From Bartonella henselae str. Houston-1 (lineage in GTDB: Bacteria; Pseudomonadota; Alphaproteobacteria; Rhizobiales; Rhizobiaceae), in the NCBI RefSeq assembly GCF_000046705.1, contig NC_005956.1, positions 1-64,000 of the forward strand: DNA of 64,000 bases, in the 5' to 3' direction. Of this stretch, positions 27,936 to 37,928 are shown piece by piece. The number at the start of each line of letters is the position of its first letter. Positions within the stretch are counted from its first letter, which is position 1. Position numbers and translations under genes: made by a program. The notes under the pieces are model-generated. The model did no database searches and was not told where the DNA came from. It saw only the letters and a list, made by a program, of their open reading frames with translations.

Positions 27936-30900
27936 TCAAGCAATTTCATCAAGAAGCGCATCAAGTTTTTTCGGAGGAAGTTTAAAAACTTTCACTTCTT
28001 TACTGTAGACAAGAAGAGCTTGAATATCTTTATCGGGATGAATAGCTTGCAGCAATTTTCGGTAAAGAGCCATTTGCAACAAGTAGTGTGGTGCAATAGC
28101 GGCTTCGTCTTCTGGTGGGGCTCCCGTTTTAAAATCCGCAAAGATGATGCTGTTTTCTGTGATGTAGAGACGGTCAATTTGTCCGGAAATTGCTTGCTCT
28201 TTTCCACGAATTTTTACAATACCCATTAAGGAGACTTCAGCACGCGAATGATCAGAGAAGAGGGGTTTGAGAGAGGAATGATCTAAAATTTGCCAAACAT
28301 GACAAAGAGCTTTTTCTTTTTGTGTTTCCTGCCAATGAGAAGCTTTAGTATTGAGATAGTATTGGGCATAATCGCGACGTTTTTGAGCGGGACAATTGGG
28401 TAAATGTTGCAGCAATCGGTGAACAATATTACCATATTCAATGGAAAAAGCTCTATTGATATTTGTTTCTCCTAAGACAGGTGAGAGGCTAAGATATTTT
28501 AGATTAGAAGAAATTTCAGTATCAGCTTCAATAGAAAGGCTAGCAACAGAGGGCCTCAACGGTTTGGGTAGAGCTGGTTCTTCGGGGACTTTATGGGAGA
28601 AAAAAGTGGGCAAAGATGGGAGTGTTTGGTACTCAGCACAAGGTACTTCTTGCTTTATAGGGGCATAAGAAGAAGCTGTAATACAATAACGCCAAGCTGC
28701 AATATCTTCTGCTGGACCATCTATAACAAACGCATGCGGTTTGAGAGCGTTCTTTACCAATTGTAGCCACGTATGAGGGGAGGTTTTCTCACCGCTATAT
28801 CCGCAAACAAACAATCGATCTTCAGCGCGTGTCATTCCTACATAGAGAAGGCGTCTATATTCTTCTTCAGCGCGTTCTTTTAAGTATGACAGTGCTTGTT
28901 GAGAGAGTTTTGTATCAAATTTTTCATTGGGGCGCCAAATAAACGCTTGTTGGTCACTCCATTGTGGATGACTTGAAGGAGTTTTAAGCAAATGAGGTGC
29001 ATGTTGAGAGTGCCAAATAGCACTTCCTGGATCAACCAGAAACACAACAGAAGCCTCTAGCCCTTTTGCGGCATGTACAGTCATGATACGAACTTCTTCA
29101 TGGTTTTGATCAAATTCTCGTTTAATTTCTGGATCGTTTGCGCTTAATGTTTCCAAAAAAGCTTGCAATCCTGGTAAACCCGTTTTTTGAAGAGTGAGTG
29201 TATAATCCATAAAAGCATCAAGCACATCATTTGCTTCAGATCCTAAGCGAGCAAGGATTTTTTGTCGTCCTTTATCATTGTTTAAAATATAGCTATAGAA
29301 TTCGAAAACCGGTATTTTATCCACAAGAGTGCGATAATGATTCAAATTTTCGAAAGCATCTCTAAAAGATGCGTGTGATGAGACATGCGAGGCATGCATA
29401 CAGAGACTTTGCCAAAGAGAGCCTGTACGGTGCGCTGCAAGTTGATAAAGTTCCTCTTCGCTAAGCGAAAAAAGTGGACTTTTTAAAACACAAGCAAGAG
29501 AAAGATCATCTTTTGGTTGCAAAACAAACCGTGCCAGCGCCATTAAATCACGCACACTCATATGTTTGGTGAGTTGTAAACGATCAGCACCAGCGATGGG
29601 AATATTGCGTAATTTAAGGGCACGAGAAAGGGCAGAAACAAAGTGATCACGTTTACGCACCAAGACCATAATGTCACTGGCACGCATGAGGCGTCCTTTT
29701 GCTGGAAGCATTTCTCCGTTGTGTAACCAGTTGGCAATGGTTTCAGCAATTTTTTCTGCCAAACGTGTTTCAGGTGTGTCTAAATGATCAACGCTTAAAT
29801 GCCACGCATCAGGAAATTCACTTTTTTCTTTGGAAATGGCATCCCATAAAATAACCTCTCCTGGGCTATGAGCACGAATAGCTTCGTGCACTGTCTTTGT
29901 ATTTTCTGCTGAAAGCCCTTTATAATTTTCGGGTTTTTCAAAGACGAGATCAACGCTTTTAAGGACATCCGGTGTAGAACGAAAAGAATAATTAAGTTGT
30001 ATTTTTTCAAATTTCTGATTCACCTGCTGTACTTTTTTTTGAATCATTCGTCCGTTTTCGGCAAAGTTTTCCGGAGCAGCGCCTTGAAAAGAATAGATGG
30101 ATTGTTTTTCATCTCCAACAGCAAAAAGAGTGCGTATATTTGTGCGTTGACTATGACCTGTAAAAAATTCTTGTGCCAAAAGTTGAATAATTTGCCATTG
30201 CTCAGGGTTTGTATCTTGCGCTTCATCAAGCAAAATATGATCAAGACCATTATCAAGTTTATAGTGCACCCATTGGCTTGCACCTTGACGCTTTAACAAA
30301 TGGAGTGTGCGTTCAATGAGGTCGTTAAAATCTAAAAACCCATTGGCTTTTTTGAGATTTGCGTAGATTTTAAGATATCTGGCACAAAGCTGAAAAGCAG
30401 CTTTATTAAGTGTGGCAATTTTTGAGCATTGATATTTTTCTAAAAGAAGAGAAAGCTTGCTTTGTTTGTCTTCAATCGTTTGTTGAATAAAGGGCCAAAT
30501 TTCATCTGATTTTTTACAAGATAGGCGTGAAAAATTACGTGGTTCGCCTTTCATTTTAAAATAAATATTGGAAATAATATCGATGATGTTTTCCTCATCA
30601 CAGGCCTCTTCTAATTGAGAAAATTTCGCAATCATTTCTTTGAGGCTCTTATTACCATAGGTTTGACAATGGGTAAGAGCATAAAGAGGCAGGCGAGCAG
30701 TCTGTTGAATTTTTTCTAACAACTGTTCATTTGTGTCATCAGGCGCTAACTGAAAGAGCGCATGCAGTTTTTTTTCTCCGTTTTCAGAAAGAACAGAAGT
30801 CAAAAAATCAGACAGTTTATGTTGTTTTTCAGTTGCTTCATACAGTAATTGGTTAAAAGTGTGCTCACTGATAACTTTAAGCAACTGTTTTAAAGCAGAC

Positions 30901-31418
30901 TGTGCACTTTCATGCTCCAAAAGCTGGCGGCGTGCTTCTTGGAGTAGTTTTTTTCGACTGATATCGTCGACCAGTTCGAAATGTCCAGCAATATTGGCTT
31001 CTAGCATAAAGTGATGCAAGAGAGATTCACAAAATGCATGAATCGTTTGAATTTTTAAGCCCCCTGGAGTCTCTAAGGCACGAGCAAAGAGTTGACGCGC
31101 ATAGGTGAGTTTTTGCGCAGTGATGGGTTTATTTTCAAGTTGCGATAAAGTTTGTTGCAGCTGTGTATCGTCTAGTTCATTCCAACTGGAAAGTGTGCGA
31201 AAAATTCGCGATTGCATAACGGCGGCAGCGGCTTTTGTATAAGTAAGGCATAAAATACGTGCTGGAGGGGTACCATTTAAAAGCAAACGAATAACACGTT
31301 CGCTTAAAACATGGGTTTTTCCAGATCCTGCATTTGCAGAAACCCATACATTTGTTTTTGGATGTGTTGCCGTTGCTTGTGCATCAAGGGCTGCTTCAGG
31401 AATAGAAAAAAGAGTCAT
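27936..31418 (-). CDS. addA: Double-strand break repair helicase-nuclease AddA
   Basis: AddA is the UvrD-like 3'-5' helicase and nuclease subunit of AddAB, which resects double-strand breaks for RecA. The N-terminal Walker A is VSANAGSGKTHVLSER. Helicase motifs II (LLDEAQDTNPEQW) and III (FAVGDEKQSIYSFQGA) are present, and the C-terminal RecB-like nuclease motif is FADFKTG. The open frame extends to 31457, but the ATG at 31418 overlaps the addB stop as ATGA and gives the natural N-terminus (MTLFSIPEAALDAQ). The product is 1160 residues and intact. Confidence 0.95.
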   Translation of the reverse strand: MTLFSIPEAALDAQATATHPKTNVWVSANAGSGKTHVLSERVIRLLLNGTPPARILCLTYTKAAAAVMQSRIFRTLSSWNELDDTQLQQTLSQLENKPITAQKLTYARQLFARALETPGGLKIQTIHAFCESLLHHFMLEANIAGHFELVDDISRKKLLQEARRQLLEHESAQSALKQLLKVISEHTFNQLLYEATEKQHKLSDFLTSVLSENGEKKLHALFQLAPDDTNEQLLEKIQQTARLPLYALTHCQTYGNKSLKEMIAKFSQLEEACDEENIIDIISNIYFKMKGEPRNFSRLSCKKSDEIWPFIQQTIEDKQSKLSLLLEKYQCSKIATLNKAAFQLCARYLKIYANLKKANGFLDFNDLIERTLHLLKRQGASQWVHYKLDNGLDHILLDEAQDTNPEQWQIIQLLAQEFFTGHSQRTNIRTLFAVGDEKQSIYSFQGAAPENFAENGRMIQKKVQQVNQKFEKIQLNYSFRSTPDVLKSVDLVFEKPENYKGLSAENTKTVHEAIRAHSPGEVILWDAISKEKSEFPDAWHLSVDHLDTPETRLAEKIAETIANWLHNGEMLPAKGRLMRASDIMVLVRKRDHFVSALSRALKLRNIPIAGADRLQLTKHMSVRDLMALARFVLQPKDDLSLACVLKSPLFSLSEEELYQLAAHRTGSLWQSLCMHASHVSSHASFRDAFENLNHYRTLVDKIPVFEFYSYILNNDKGRQKILARLGSEANDVLDAFMDYTLTLQKTGLPGLQAFLETLSANDPEIKREFDQNHEEVRIMTVHAAKGLEASVVFLVDPGSAIWHSQHAPHLLKTPSSHPQWSDQQAFIWRPNEKFDTKLSQQALSYLKERAEEEYRRLLYVGMTRAEDRLFVCGYSGEKTSPHTWLQLVKNALKPHAFVIDGPAEDIAAWRYCITASSYAPIKQEVPCAEYQTLPSLPTFFSHKVPEEPALPKPLRPSVASLSIEADTEISSNLKYLSLSPVLGETNINRAFSIEYGNIVHRLLQHLPNCPAQKRRDYAQYYLNTKASHWQETQKEKALCHVWQILDHSSLKPLFSDHSRAEVSLMGIVKIRGKEQAISGQIDRLYITENSIIFADFKTGAPPEDEAAIAPHYLLQMALYRKLLQAIHPDKDIQALLVYSKEVKVFKLPPKKLDALLDEIA

Positions 31419-34400
31419 GATTGATCTGCTTTCTGAAAACCGCTTGACCATTCCCATAAGCGTGCCAAATGGTCATAGTCACCTTCATATCGTTTTGTTA
31501 TGGGGACGGCGTGTGAAAGGTAACCCTGTTGTGGATTTTGATAATAATCCATTAATGCGATAAGATGTTTCCATGCTTTTTCACCAAGATCCATGGCGCT
31601 TTGATGATCTTTTGTGTCTTTCTTTAAAAAAATTGATTGGGGAATAATTTTGCCTTTTCCATTGAGGGGGATGTAAGACAAATTTACAGGGGTAAGATCT
31701 TGAAAATCTGTAAAAGCACCTTGCATAAGCAAAGCTGCTTCCAATGCCAATTGTGGAAATAATAAATCGCGCACTTGTTTTGATGAAGGTGGGGTGCTGG
31801 TTTTAAAATCGATAATTTCAACCATTTTTCCTGGCAATACATCAATACGATCAGCACGTCCCGAAAGAGTTAAACCTGTGGTGCCTATAGGTATTTTTTG
31901 CGATACTACTTCGGCATATCGTTTTCGAGGACCTAAACTTTGTTCCCATTGGAGAAAAAATGGAGCAAGATTTTCAAAATTGTTCCACCAGATTGCTTCA
32001 ATATCGAGTGGCAAATTGAATTTATTAAATTCTTCACGCCCGATATTGAGGAGTACATCGAGGACATTCGCAGAATTTGGATTTTTTACTTTTGTACAAA
32101 AAGCAGAAAAAATAGCGTGATAAAGTATTCCGCGTTCAGAAGCACCAGGGGCATGGATGAGAGCTTTAAGCGGTTTCAGCCGCAAGATTTTTTTGGCATA
32201 AATGGCATAAGGGTCATAGCGCAACGTTGCGATTTCAGTGACGGAAAAATGGCGAGGACGCGCATCAAGGGGTGGGACAGGATAAGGACGTTTCGCACCG
32301 GCAATGATATTTGTATGATCAAGCATTTTTGTCCAATGAAGAAATATTTCACCTCGTGCACGGATTTGTTTCCAAACCTGTTTTCCTATAACCGTTTCTA
32401 AGCGTTGTAACCAGCGTGAAGGAAGTGAAGGAGCATGATTAACGCGTAGTGCTCGGCTCATCACCACTTTATTCATTCCCATAGCCCATTGAAAGTCATG
32501 GGCAGAAAGGCCAATACGCTTTTCTGGTGGTTCAAGAGTTAACATAATTTTCATTGGTCGTGATAAAAAAGCATCATTACGGGTTGTAATAGGCCATGAT
32601 CCTTCATTAAGACCACCAATAACCACAGTATCAACGGTTTGTAAACGTGATTCTAAGGTTCCCCAAATGAACAAACGCGGATGTCCTCCAGGAGAGGGTG
32701 TAACGGAGCGAGTTGCTATAAGGGCTGAAAATATAGCGAGCCATTCGCAAAGTTGAAATTTTAATCCTGATTGATCACTCACCAATTCACGCAAAAAAGT
32801 TAAGAGAGTTTGTCCTGCTTCATGTTGATAAAGATGGGCAAGAGAATTGTTTTCATCACGCCCAAAGTTTTCAAACACTTCAACTGTTGCTACCATGGCT
32901 TCATTGACGGTACATTCCTTCTTTTGTTTCATGAGAGATGCTAAAGGTTCGACAGCTTTGACTAAAAGATGACAAAGCAGACGTGCTTCTTCACAGTTTT
33001 GTTGATCAATAACGTTAGTTTCAGAAATCTTATGGGAATATATTTCTGTCCATGTTTCAAAAAATTTGTCACATTCACAAAGATTAATACAGCTCGTATT
33101 CCCTCGAAGAACAAAGAGTTCAAAATTTTCTGCCATTTCGCGTAAGCGATGGCGGTTTTGTCCTAGTGTTGTGAGCGGATGTTTGAGAAGGGAAAGAAAA
33201 GCAATTGGATCACCAGACTGAAAGACATTTTCTAAAAGGAGCCGTAACAAAGTTGCAGGGAGTGTTTGTGCAAGAGGTATTCCGCCTGAATCATTTGCTT
33301 CAATTCCAAAACGTTGTAATTCAGCTGCAACACGGCGTGCTAGATTACGGTCATTTGTAATAAGAGCTGCGGTTTTTTGAGGTTCTTCAATAGCATTGCG
33401 TAAAGCAACAGCAATAGCAAGCGCTTCTTCGCGTTCGTTTATAGCTTCAATGAATGACCAATTTTCACAGAGATTTTCATAATCATCGCGGACAATTTGT
33501 ACCCAGCGTTCTGTTGTAGAGGCTGGTCGCAATGCTTCTGATAAAAGAGCCGTACGCTTTTTCTTTATTGCGCTTTGTTGACCAATTTCGCGCACATGAA
33601 TGCGTTGACATCCGATGAGAGAGAGAAGTTTTTTGAAATGATATTGAGGATGGCTAAAAGCATTTGCTGTACGATCGAAAACATTACAAATTGTTTTTTT
33701 TTCGTTGATAGTACCTAATGCCTCCCATTGTTCTTCATCCATATGAAGATCAAGTCCAGGAAGAACAACAGCTCCTTTTGGCAGAGAAGCAATGACCTTT
33801 AAAAGATGAGAGACTGCGGGAATAGAACCTGATACACCAGCTGCAAGTATAGGTTTGTTAGGTTGTGTTCGCCATAAAGTCTCAGCATGCATTTTGAGTA
33901 CTTGATTACGCCATTCAGCTGGATTACTCCGCCCTCTTTCTTTTAAGATTTGCGGCCAGCTTTGTGTAACAATGGTGAGAAAATCGAGCGTTATTTGCCA
34001 CCATTCGGCGACCATATCGGGAGCAATTTCTTTAAGTTTTGACCAATCTGTTGCTTCTGTTTCCATTTCATCCATCAAATGTGCTAAATCTTGAGCAAGC
34101 CAAATTGCATCAGCAGTATGAGCAGGAATAAGCACGTCTTCTGTACCAAACATGGTGCGCAAGTGATCAGGTAAATTTTCGCGCCAAGGACGAATGAGAC
34201 GCGCTAAAAGTAGGAGGCGTTCACTTTCTTCAATGGGAGGATTGAGAATGTTGTTATGATTTTCACCAAAAAGGAAGCTATCCTCATCCACATCTCCTAA
34301 AGCACGAATGGTTGGCAAGAAGGTTGATTTTGTATCGCTTTTTTCAACAAAGGCTGTACGCAAAGCCCGAGCAGCACGGCGTGTTGGTACATAAATAAGG

Positions 34401-34537
34401 GTATCTGCAAGGGCCGTTTGTATATCGCCATTTGGTGCAAAGTCATCAATAAGAGCACTAGAGAGCAATGCATCAACAAAATGCGGTAAAAAGGCAGTTC
34501 CCGAAGAAATAGAAAAGACACGTGGCTTATAGGTCAT
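31415..34537 (-). CDS. addB: Double-strand break repair protein AddB
   Basis: AddB is the partner of AddA: an inactivated helicase scaffold with a C-terminal RecB-family nuclease domain. In this 1040-residue alphaproteobacterial form the N-terminus RVFSISSGTAFLPHFVDALL lacks a true Walker A, while the nuclease core IIDFKTSTPPS is intact (about residue 900). It is translationally coupled to addA. In relatives a nucleotidyltransferase and a TsaE-linked phosphotransferase gene lie just upstream; here that place holds mobile-element debris. Confidence 0.92.
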   Translation of the reverse strand: MTYKPRVFSISSGTAFLPHFVDALLSSALIDDFAPNGDIQTALADTLIYVPTRRAARALRTAFVEKSDTKSTFLPTIRALGDVDEDSFLFGENHNNILNPPIEESERLLLLARLIRPWRENLPDHLRTMFGTEDVLIPAHTADAIWLAQDLAHLMDEMETEATDWSKLKEIAPDMVAEWWQITLDFLTIVTQSWPQILKERGRSNPAEWRNQVLKMHAETLWRTQPNKPILAAGVSGSIPAVSHLLKVIASLPKGAVVLPGLDLHMDEEQWEALGTINEKKTICNVFDRTANAFSHPQYHFKKLLSLIGCQRIHVREIGQQSAIKKKRTALLSEALRPASTTERWVQIVRDDYENLCENWSFIEAINEREEALAIAVALRNAIEEPQKTAALITNDRNLARRVAAELQRFGIEANDSGGIPLAQTLPATLLRLLLENVFQSGDPIAFLSLLKHPLTTLGQNRHRLREMAENFELFVLRGNTSCINLCECDKFFETWTEIYSHKISETNVIDQQNCEEARLLCHLLVKAVEPLASLMKQKKECTVNEAMVATVEVFENFGRDENNSLAHLYQHEAGQTLLTFLRELVSDQSGLKFQLCEWLAIFSALIATRSVTPSPGGHPRLFIWGTLESRLQTVDTVVIGGLNEGSWPITTRNDAFLSRPMKIMLTLEPPEKRIGLSAHDFQWAMGMNKVVMSRALRVNHAPSLPSRWLQRLETVIGKQVWKQIRARGEIFLHWTKMLDHTNIIAGAKRPYPVPPLDARPRHFSVTEIATLRYDPYAIYAKKILRLKPLKALIHAPGASERGILYHAIFSAFCTKVKNPNSANVLDVLLNIGREEFNKFNLPLDIEAIWWNNFENLAPFFLQWEQSLGPRKRYAEVVSQKIPIGTTGLTLSGRADRIDVLPGKMVEIIDFKTSTPPSSKQVRDLLFPQLALEAALLMQGAFTDFQDLTPVNLSYIPLNGKGKIIPQSIFLKKDTKDHQSAMDLGEKAWKHLIALMDYYQNPQQGYLSHAVPITKRYEGDYDHLARLWEWSSGFQKADQS

Positions 34538-35129
34538 GTGATCTCATTTGAGCTGTATGGAAAAATTCCATCTTATTGATTATTTGCATCACTCCTACTT
34601 GTATACAATTTTTATGAAGGAACAAAACTGAAAAGCTGCATCTGGACAGGAGATTTTTGACTTTGATTTCTGAAAAAATATTGAACCCTCTATGCTATCT
34701 AAAGTTTTAAAAAAATAACTACTGGAGCAACATTATATGACTTGAGTCATCGTGCAAAAATATTAAAGATATCTCTCTGATACTGTCTAACCAAGAGTTA
34801 ATTCCCAGTCCATTGTTAAGCTTGAACAGGCAACATAAATTAGCATCTTTAAAGTTTTCAAAGGCTTTGCATTCGCACTTATGTTGGCAGTGAGTGAACA
34901 GAATAAACAAGGACTTTATGCTGCTATTCATACGGTATAAAAAAATGCTCGTTGCATAAGGCACCGTTTACAAAAAAGTCGTTCCATAACATTGCGAGAC
35001 TTAAATAGCCAGTTTTGCAAACTCATAAAAGATTTAGGAAAAGAAAATGGAAGCAGAGATATGTGTATTCTCTAGGTTATATACACCTTTATGCTCTAAT
35101 CGAAAAGGCGATTGAAACCTAGACCTGCA
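34538..35129. other. Eroded region upstream of addB
   Basis: No intact ORF. In relatives a sugar-nucleotidyltransferase gene occupies this place; I could not recognise any of its motifs. An 81-codon minus-strand frame (34719-34964) is probably noise. A plus-strand frame around 34880-35050 (…LAVSEQNKQGLYAAIHTV… then …SITLRDLNSQFCKLIKDLGKENG…) looks protein-like but I cannot name a family. Confidence 0.35.
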
Positions 35130-35850
35130 ATTTTATAAAAGAAGTTCTTTATTTATCGGATTTTTAGAAAATACATTTAAAGAAGTCTGTGAAAGGGTAA
35201 TGTTCTTTGTAAAAATGTTCATCATCATTCTACGTTTTTTGCTTGTTTAAGTAGGCAGAAAGGACAACGATGCTATTTTGTTTCCTCATCCTTTTGCGTC
35301 CTAGCTCTGAAGTATAACCTTTATTAGTAATAATTTGTGTATTTTCACTCCGTTCAAGATAGCTAAGCTGCTTAGATAACATCATTACAATTTTCTGTCG
35401 TTAAGAAAACAACGTAAATCTTGGTTCAAAATATTCACGACCGCATCATGCTTCAGTGTAAATCCTTATTCTGCTTCTTGCAAAGGCTTTTCTTTCATGT
35501 TGATCTTCTCTATATTTCGCCGCGCAATCTATATAGTTTGCAAGCAAAGAGATGAACTTGGACAAAGGGTAGATTGATTTTCACAGCTTCATTCATTATA
35601 ATTCATCTTGCTTACAAAAGGGTTACCAAAGCCCAATATGAGATCCTTTCGATACCAGGATACAAAATATTTATCGATGGATGGCTGCGACATGAATGAT
35701 ACATTTTTTGCTTGAGGGTAAGGAGAAGCATTCATTCTTGAGTGCTGTTTTTTAAAACGGCGTGAACGTCTTCAACAAAAGGACTGTGTAAGCTTTTCAA
35801 TCCTCACGCACATTCCAGAAGTTTTCTTCCATAAACGATAAATCTTTTTC
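35130..35850 (-). mobile_element. IS5-family transposase remnant 1
   Basis: Across several frames the minus strand gives FVEDVHAVLKNSTQ (N-terminal F-[VI]-E-x-V-x-x-VL-[RK]-x-G-x-x block), SIDKYFVSWYRK (the VYKR[FY]xxW block), then NTQIITNKGYTSE (the ADKGYDS catalytic-Asp block, here decayed) and HFYKEHYPFTDFF (the YKxRHxxE…F block). It has multiple stops and no terminal repeats that I can define. It lies directly upstream of integrase-repeat copy B, in divergent orientation. Confidence 0.6.
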
Positions 35851-36060
35851 CAATCTCTACACTTTATTAATGAAATGCATTTCTCCAGTAACGCATCGAT
35901 TTTTGATCAAATGGGATGTTATCAGTCACTCCACCTTTTTCTCACACCTTAACTTAATGCACAGCATCTCAGTTGTGCAGCGAAAATGAAGTGCTTTGGT
36001 GGAGAGTGTTTTGCAAAAATTAGGGATGAAGCTATCTATTATGCTTTTGAAAGGCATCAT

Positions 36061-36410
36061 ATTGATTTATAAGGATAATTCATTTTTTTGCCACATGAAT
36101 GAAAGCCCCAAATCTTATAAGATTCCCTCATCTCAAATTCTCTTAGAGTGAATCACTCAAAATCATTTTTTTATATCATAAGCGAGATTGACGTGTGGGT
36201 AAAAATGAATAAAGACAAGGAATAAAAATGCCCCTTATGAACCGTTTCAATATAAAAGCTGTTGCAACATTTTGAGCTGGCAAAGAGAATGAGACGGTGC
36301 TGGCTTGCGTATAAGAAGGTGTGGTGCACAATGGCTTGTTATACCCTTTACGAACGCCGTCGTGATATAGGTTTGTGAGCATTAAGAGATGTCTCTCTAA
36401 AGGAGCCCTA
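36061..36410 (+). repeat. Integrase 5'-fragment repeat, copy B
   Basis: The shared left edge (ATTGATTTATAAGGATAATT) at 36065 is followed by about 160 bp of conserved upstream sequence and an ATG at 36228. The coding remnant is MPLMNRFNIKAVATF, then stop-broken frames equivalent to AGK…, DGGAQW and a tail around SIKRCLS (the LKEAR block). It ends about codon 60 where it abuts the 3' end of the phosphotransferase pseudogene, and the repeat supplies that pseudogene's stop codon. Confidence 0.85.
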
Positions 36411-37410
36411 TTTTTTGATAAAAACTTTGTAAAGGCGCAAGCATTGGGTGTGAGAGATTGCGGGCAAGATAATCTTGCACATGAAGGAGATATTGAAGAT
36501 AAGATGACTTTCCATCGCGTCCATAGAGACGTGCAAAAATCCCTAAAATTTTCGAAGCGCGTTGGGTGCCTGCAAATGCGTAAAGTTTACGAAATTCACT
36601 TTCCTTGAAAGGTCGTGATGCTTGGTGACGTGCATTGCAATAGGCGTCGAGAATTTTTGCTTCGCGTGTTGGGGAAATAAACACACGTGCATCTTGTGCT
36701 AAAGAGACGAGATCATAGGCTGTTCGACCTATTAAGCCATCTTGAAAATCAATCAGACCAATACGGGCAAATCCTTCTTTCTGTGTGCGCCAAAGAATAT
36801 TGGGTGAATGATAATTACGCATAACAAAGGTATTTTCTCCTTGGGTAAGTCTATCGAGATAGGGCTGCCAACAGGTGAAAAAAGCTTTACGCTGTTGTTG
36901 ATCTACGTTTTTTGTGTTTGAAAGGGCACATACCAGTCTAGCAATAAGGAGAGTTCTGATTGTAATGCTTGGCGATCATAGAGGGAATTTGCAGCAAAAA
37001 TGTTGCAAATTGCATTTCGTGAGGCTATGACTTTTGGTGAAATGAAGCGAGCAATTCGCTACAAGCGATGTAACGCTCTTCTAAGGGATTACCACTTTTA
37101 TCTAAAAGTCCTTCACATCCTAAATCTTCAAAAATTAAAAGACCTTTTTCAAAATCTTCGACAAAAATATGAGGAGCAGAAAATCCATTGTCTAAAATGA
37201 GTTGATTAATCCCGACAAATTGACGAATATCTTTTGCAAGCTGTGCCATTGTTACATAAGAAGAATCTATATTTTTTTCCTTTACATGGTTGGCGTATCC
37301 ATAAGAATTTCTTGATTTTGCCCATTATGCAAAATTTCATAAGTGCGTGCGAAAGCATCAACAGTCAAAAGATGACGATAAACGTGACCTCGTCCATGGG
37401 TTGTTAAAAA
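36397..37410 (-). pseudogene. Aminoglycoside-phosphotransferase-like kinase pseudogene (former C-terminal part of a TsaE fusion)
   Basis: Reading in order along the minus strand: GHVYRHLLTVDAFARTYEIL and NQEILMDTPTM (37400-37300), frameshift, VTMAQLAKDIRQFVGINQLILDNG…APHIFVEDFEKGLLIFEDLG (to 37025), frameshift and stop, YDRQALQSELSLLLDWYVPF, frameshift, then TFVMRNYHSPNILW (the APH catalytic loop, HSPN) and RIGLIDFQDGLIGRTAYDL (the metal-binding IDFQD). At least four frameshifts break it. In relatives this kinase is fused to TsaE or linked to a sugar-nucleotidyltransferase, as in peptidoglycan-sugar recycling (AmgK/MurU-like); that role is inference. Confidence 0.85.
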
Positions 37411-37874
37411 CTACGAATTTCAAAAGACCGCTGTAGACACTCACTAGAATGTTGTGCTGATGTAAGAGTTACAAGACGCCCACAACCTTCATATTGTAAA
37501 GTCAGTGCAAAGGTAACCTGCCCTAAAAGATCTGCACTTTTTTCTGGCCATTCTACGAGTAAAATACTTTGCTGACGTGCTTCGTAAAGTCCTAATTCAT
37601 CGATTTCTTCTGTGGTAGAAAGGCGATAAAGATCAGCATGAATAATTTCAAATTGCGCAAGTTGATAACTTTGAGCAAGAGTAAAAGTAGGGCTTGGAAC
37701 ATCCAGAGTATTGTCTTTAGCAAGTGTGTGGATAATTGTCCGTGCGATGGTTGATTTTCCTGTTCCAAGATCACCTTGCAGCGTCACAAGATCTCCGGGT
37801 TTTAAAGCAAGGGCTAAATCTTGCGCAAAAAGCTTGGTTGCTTCTTCATTTTCAAGAAAAAAACTAAAATTCAT
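37404..37874 (-). CDS. tsaE: tRNA threonylcarbamoyladenosine biosynthesis ATPase TsaE
   Basis: TsaE is the ATPase of the TsaBDE complex that makes t6A37 in ANN-decoding tRNAs, an essential modification. Walker A is GDLGTGKST, and VPSPTFTLAQSY and DLYRL are family blocks, with the closing LLVEWPE. In close relatives the gene continues in frame into a phosphotransferase; here it stops at 37404, and the continuation is found in the next frame, so a frameshift has released a free-standing TsaE. The ATG at 37874 (MNFSFFL) fits the family N-terminus better than the upstream ATG at 37886. Confidence 0.9.
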   Translation of the reverse strand: MNFSFFLENEEATKLFAQDLALALKPGDLVTLQGDLGTGKSTIARTIIHTLAKDNTLDVPSPTFTLAQSYQLAQFEIIHADLYRLSTTEEIDELGLYEARQQSILLVEWPEKSADLLGQVTFALTLQYEGCGRLVTLTSAQHSSECLQRSFEIRSF

Positions 37875-37928
37875 TAAGATTTCCATGAAGTGAATGAGAA
37901 AGAGTTTTTATCATAATAAAGGATAAGA

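Noticed and set aside
36176..36382. 68-codon minus-strand ORF over integrase repeat copy B
   Set aside because: It is antisense to the repeat; similar frames do not persist in the other copies, so it is not conserved coding sequence.
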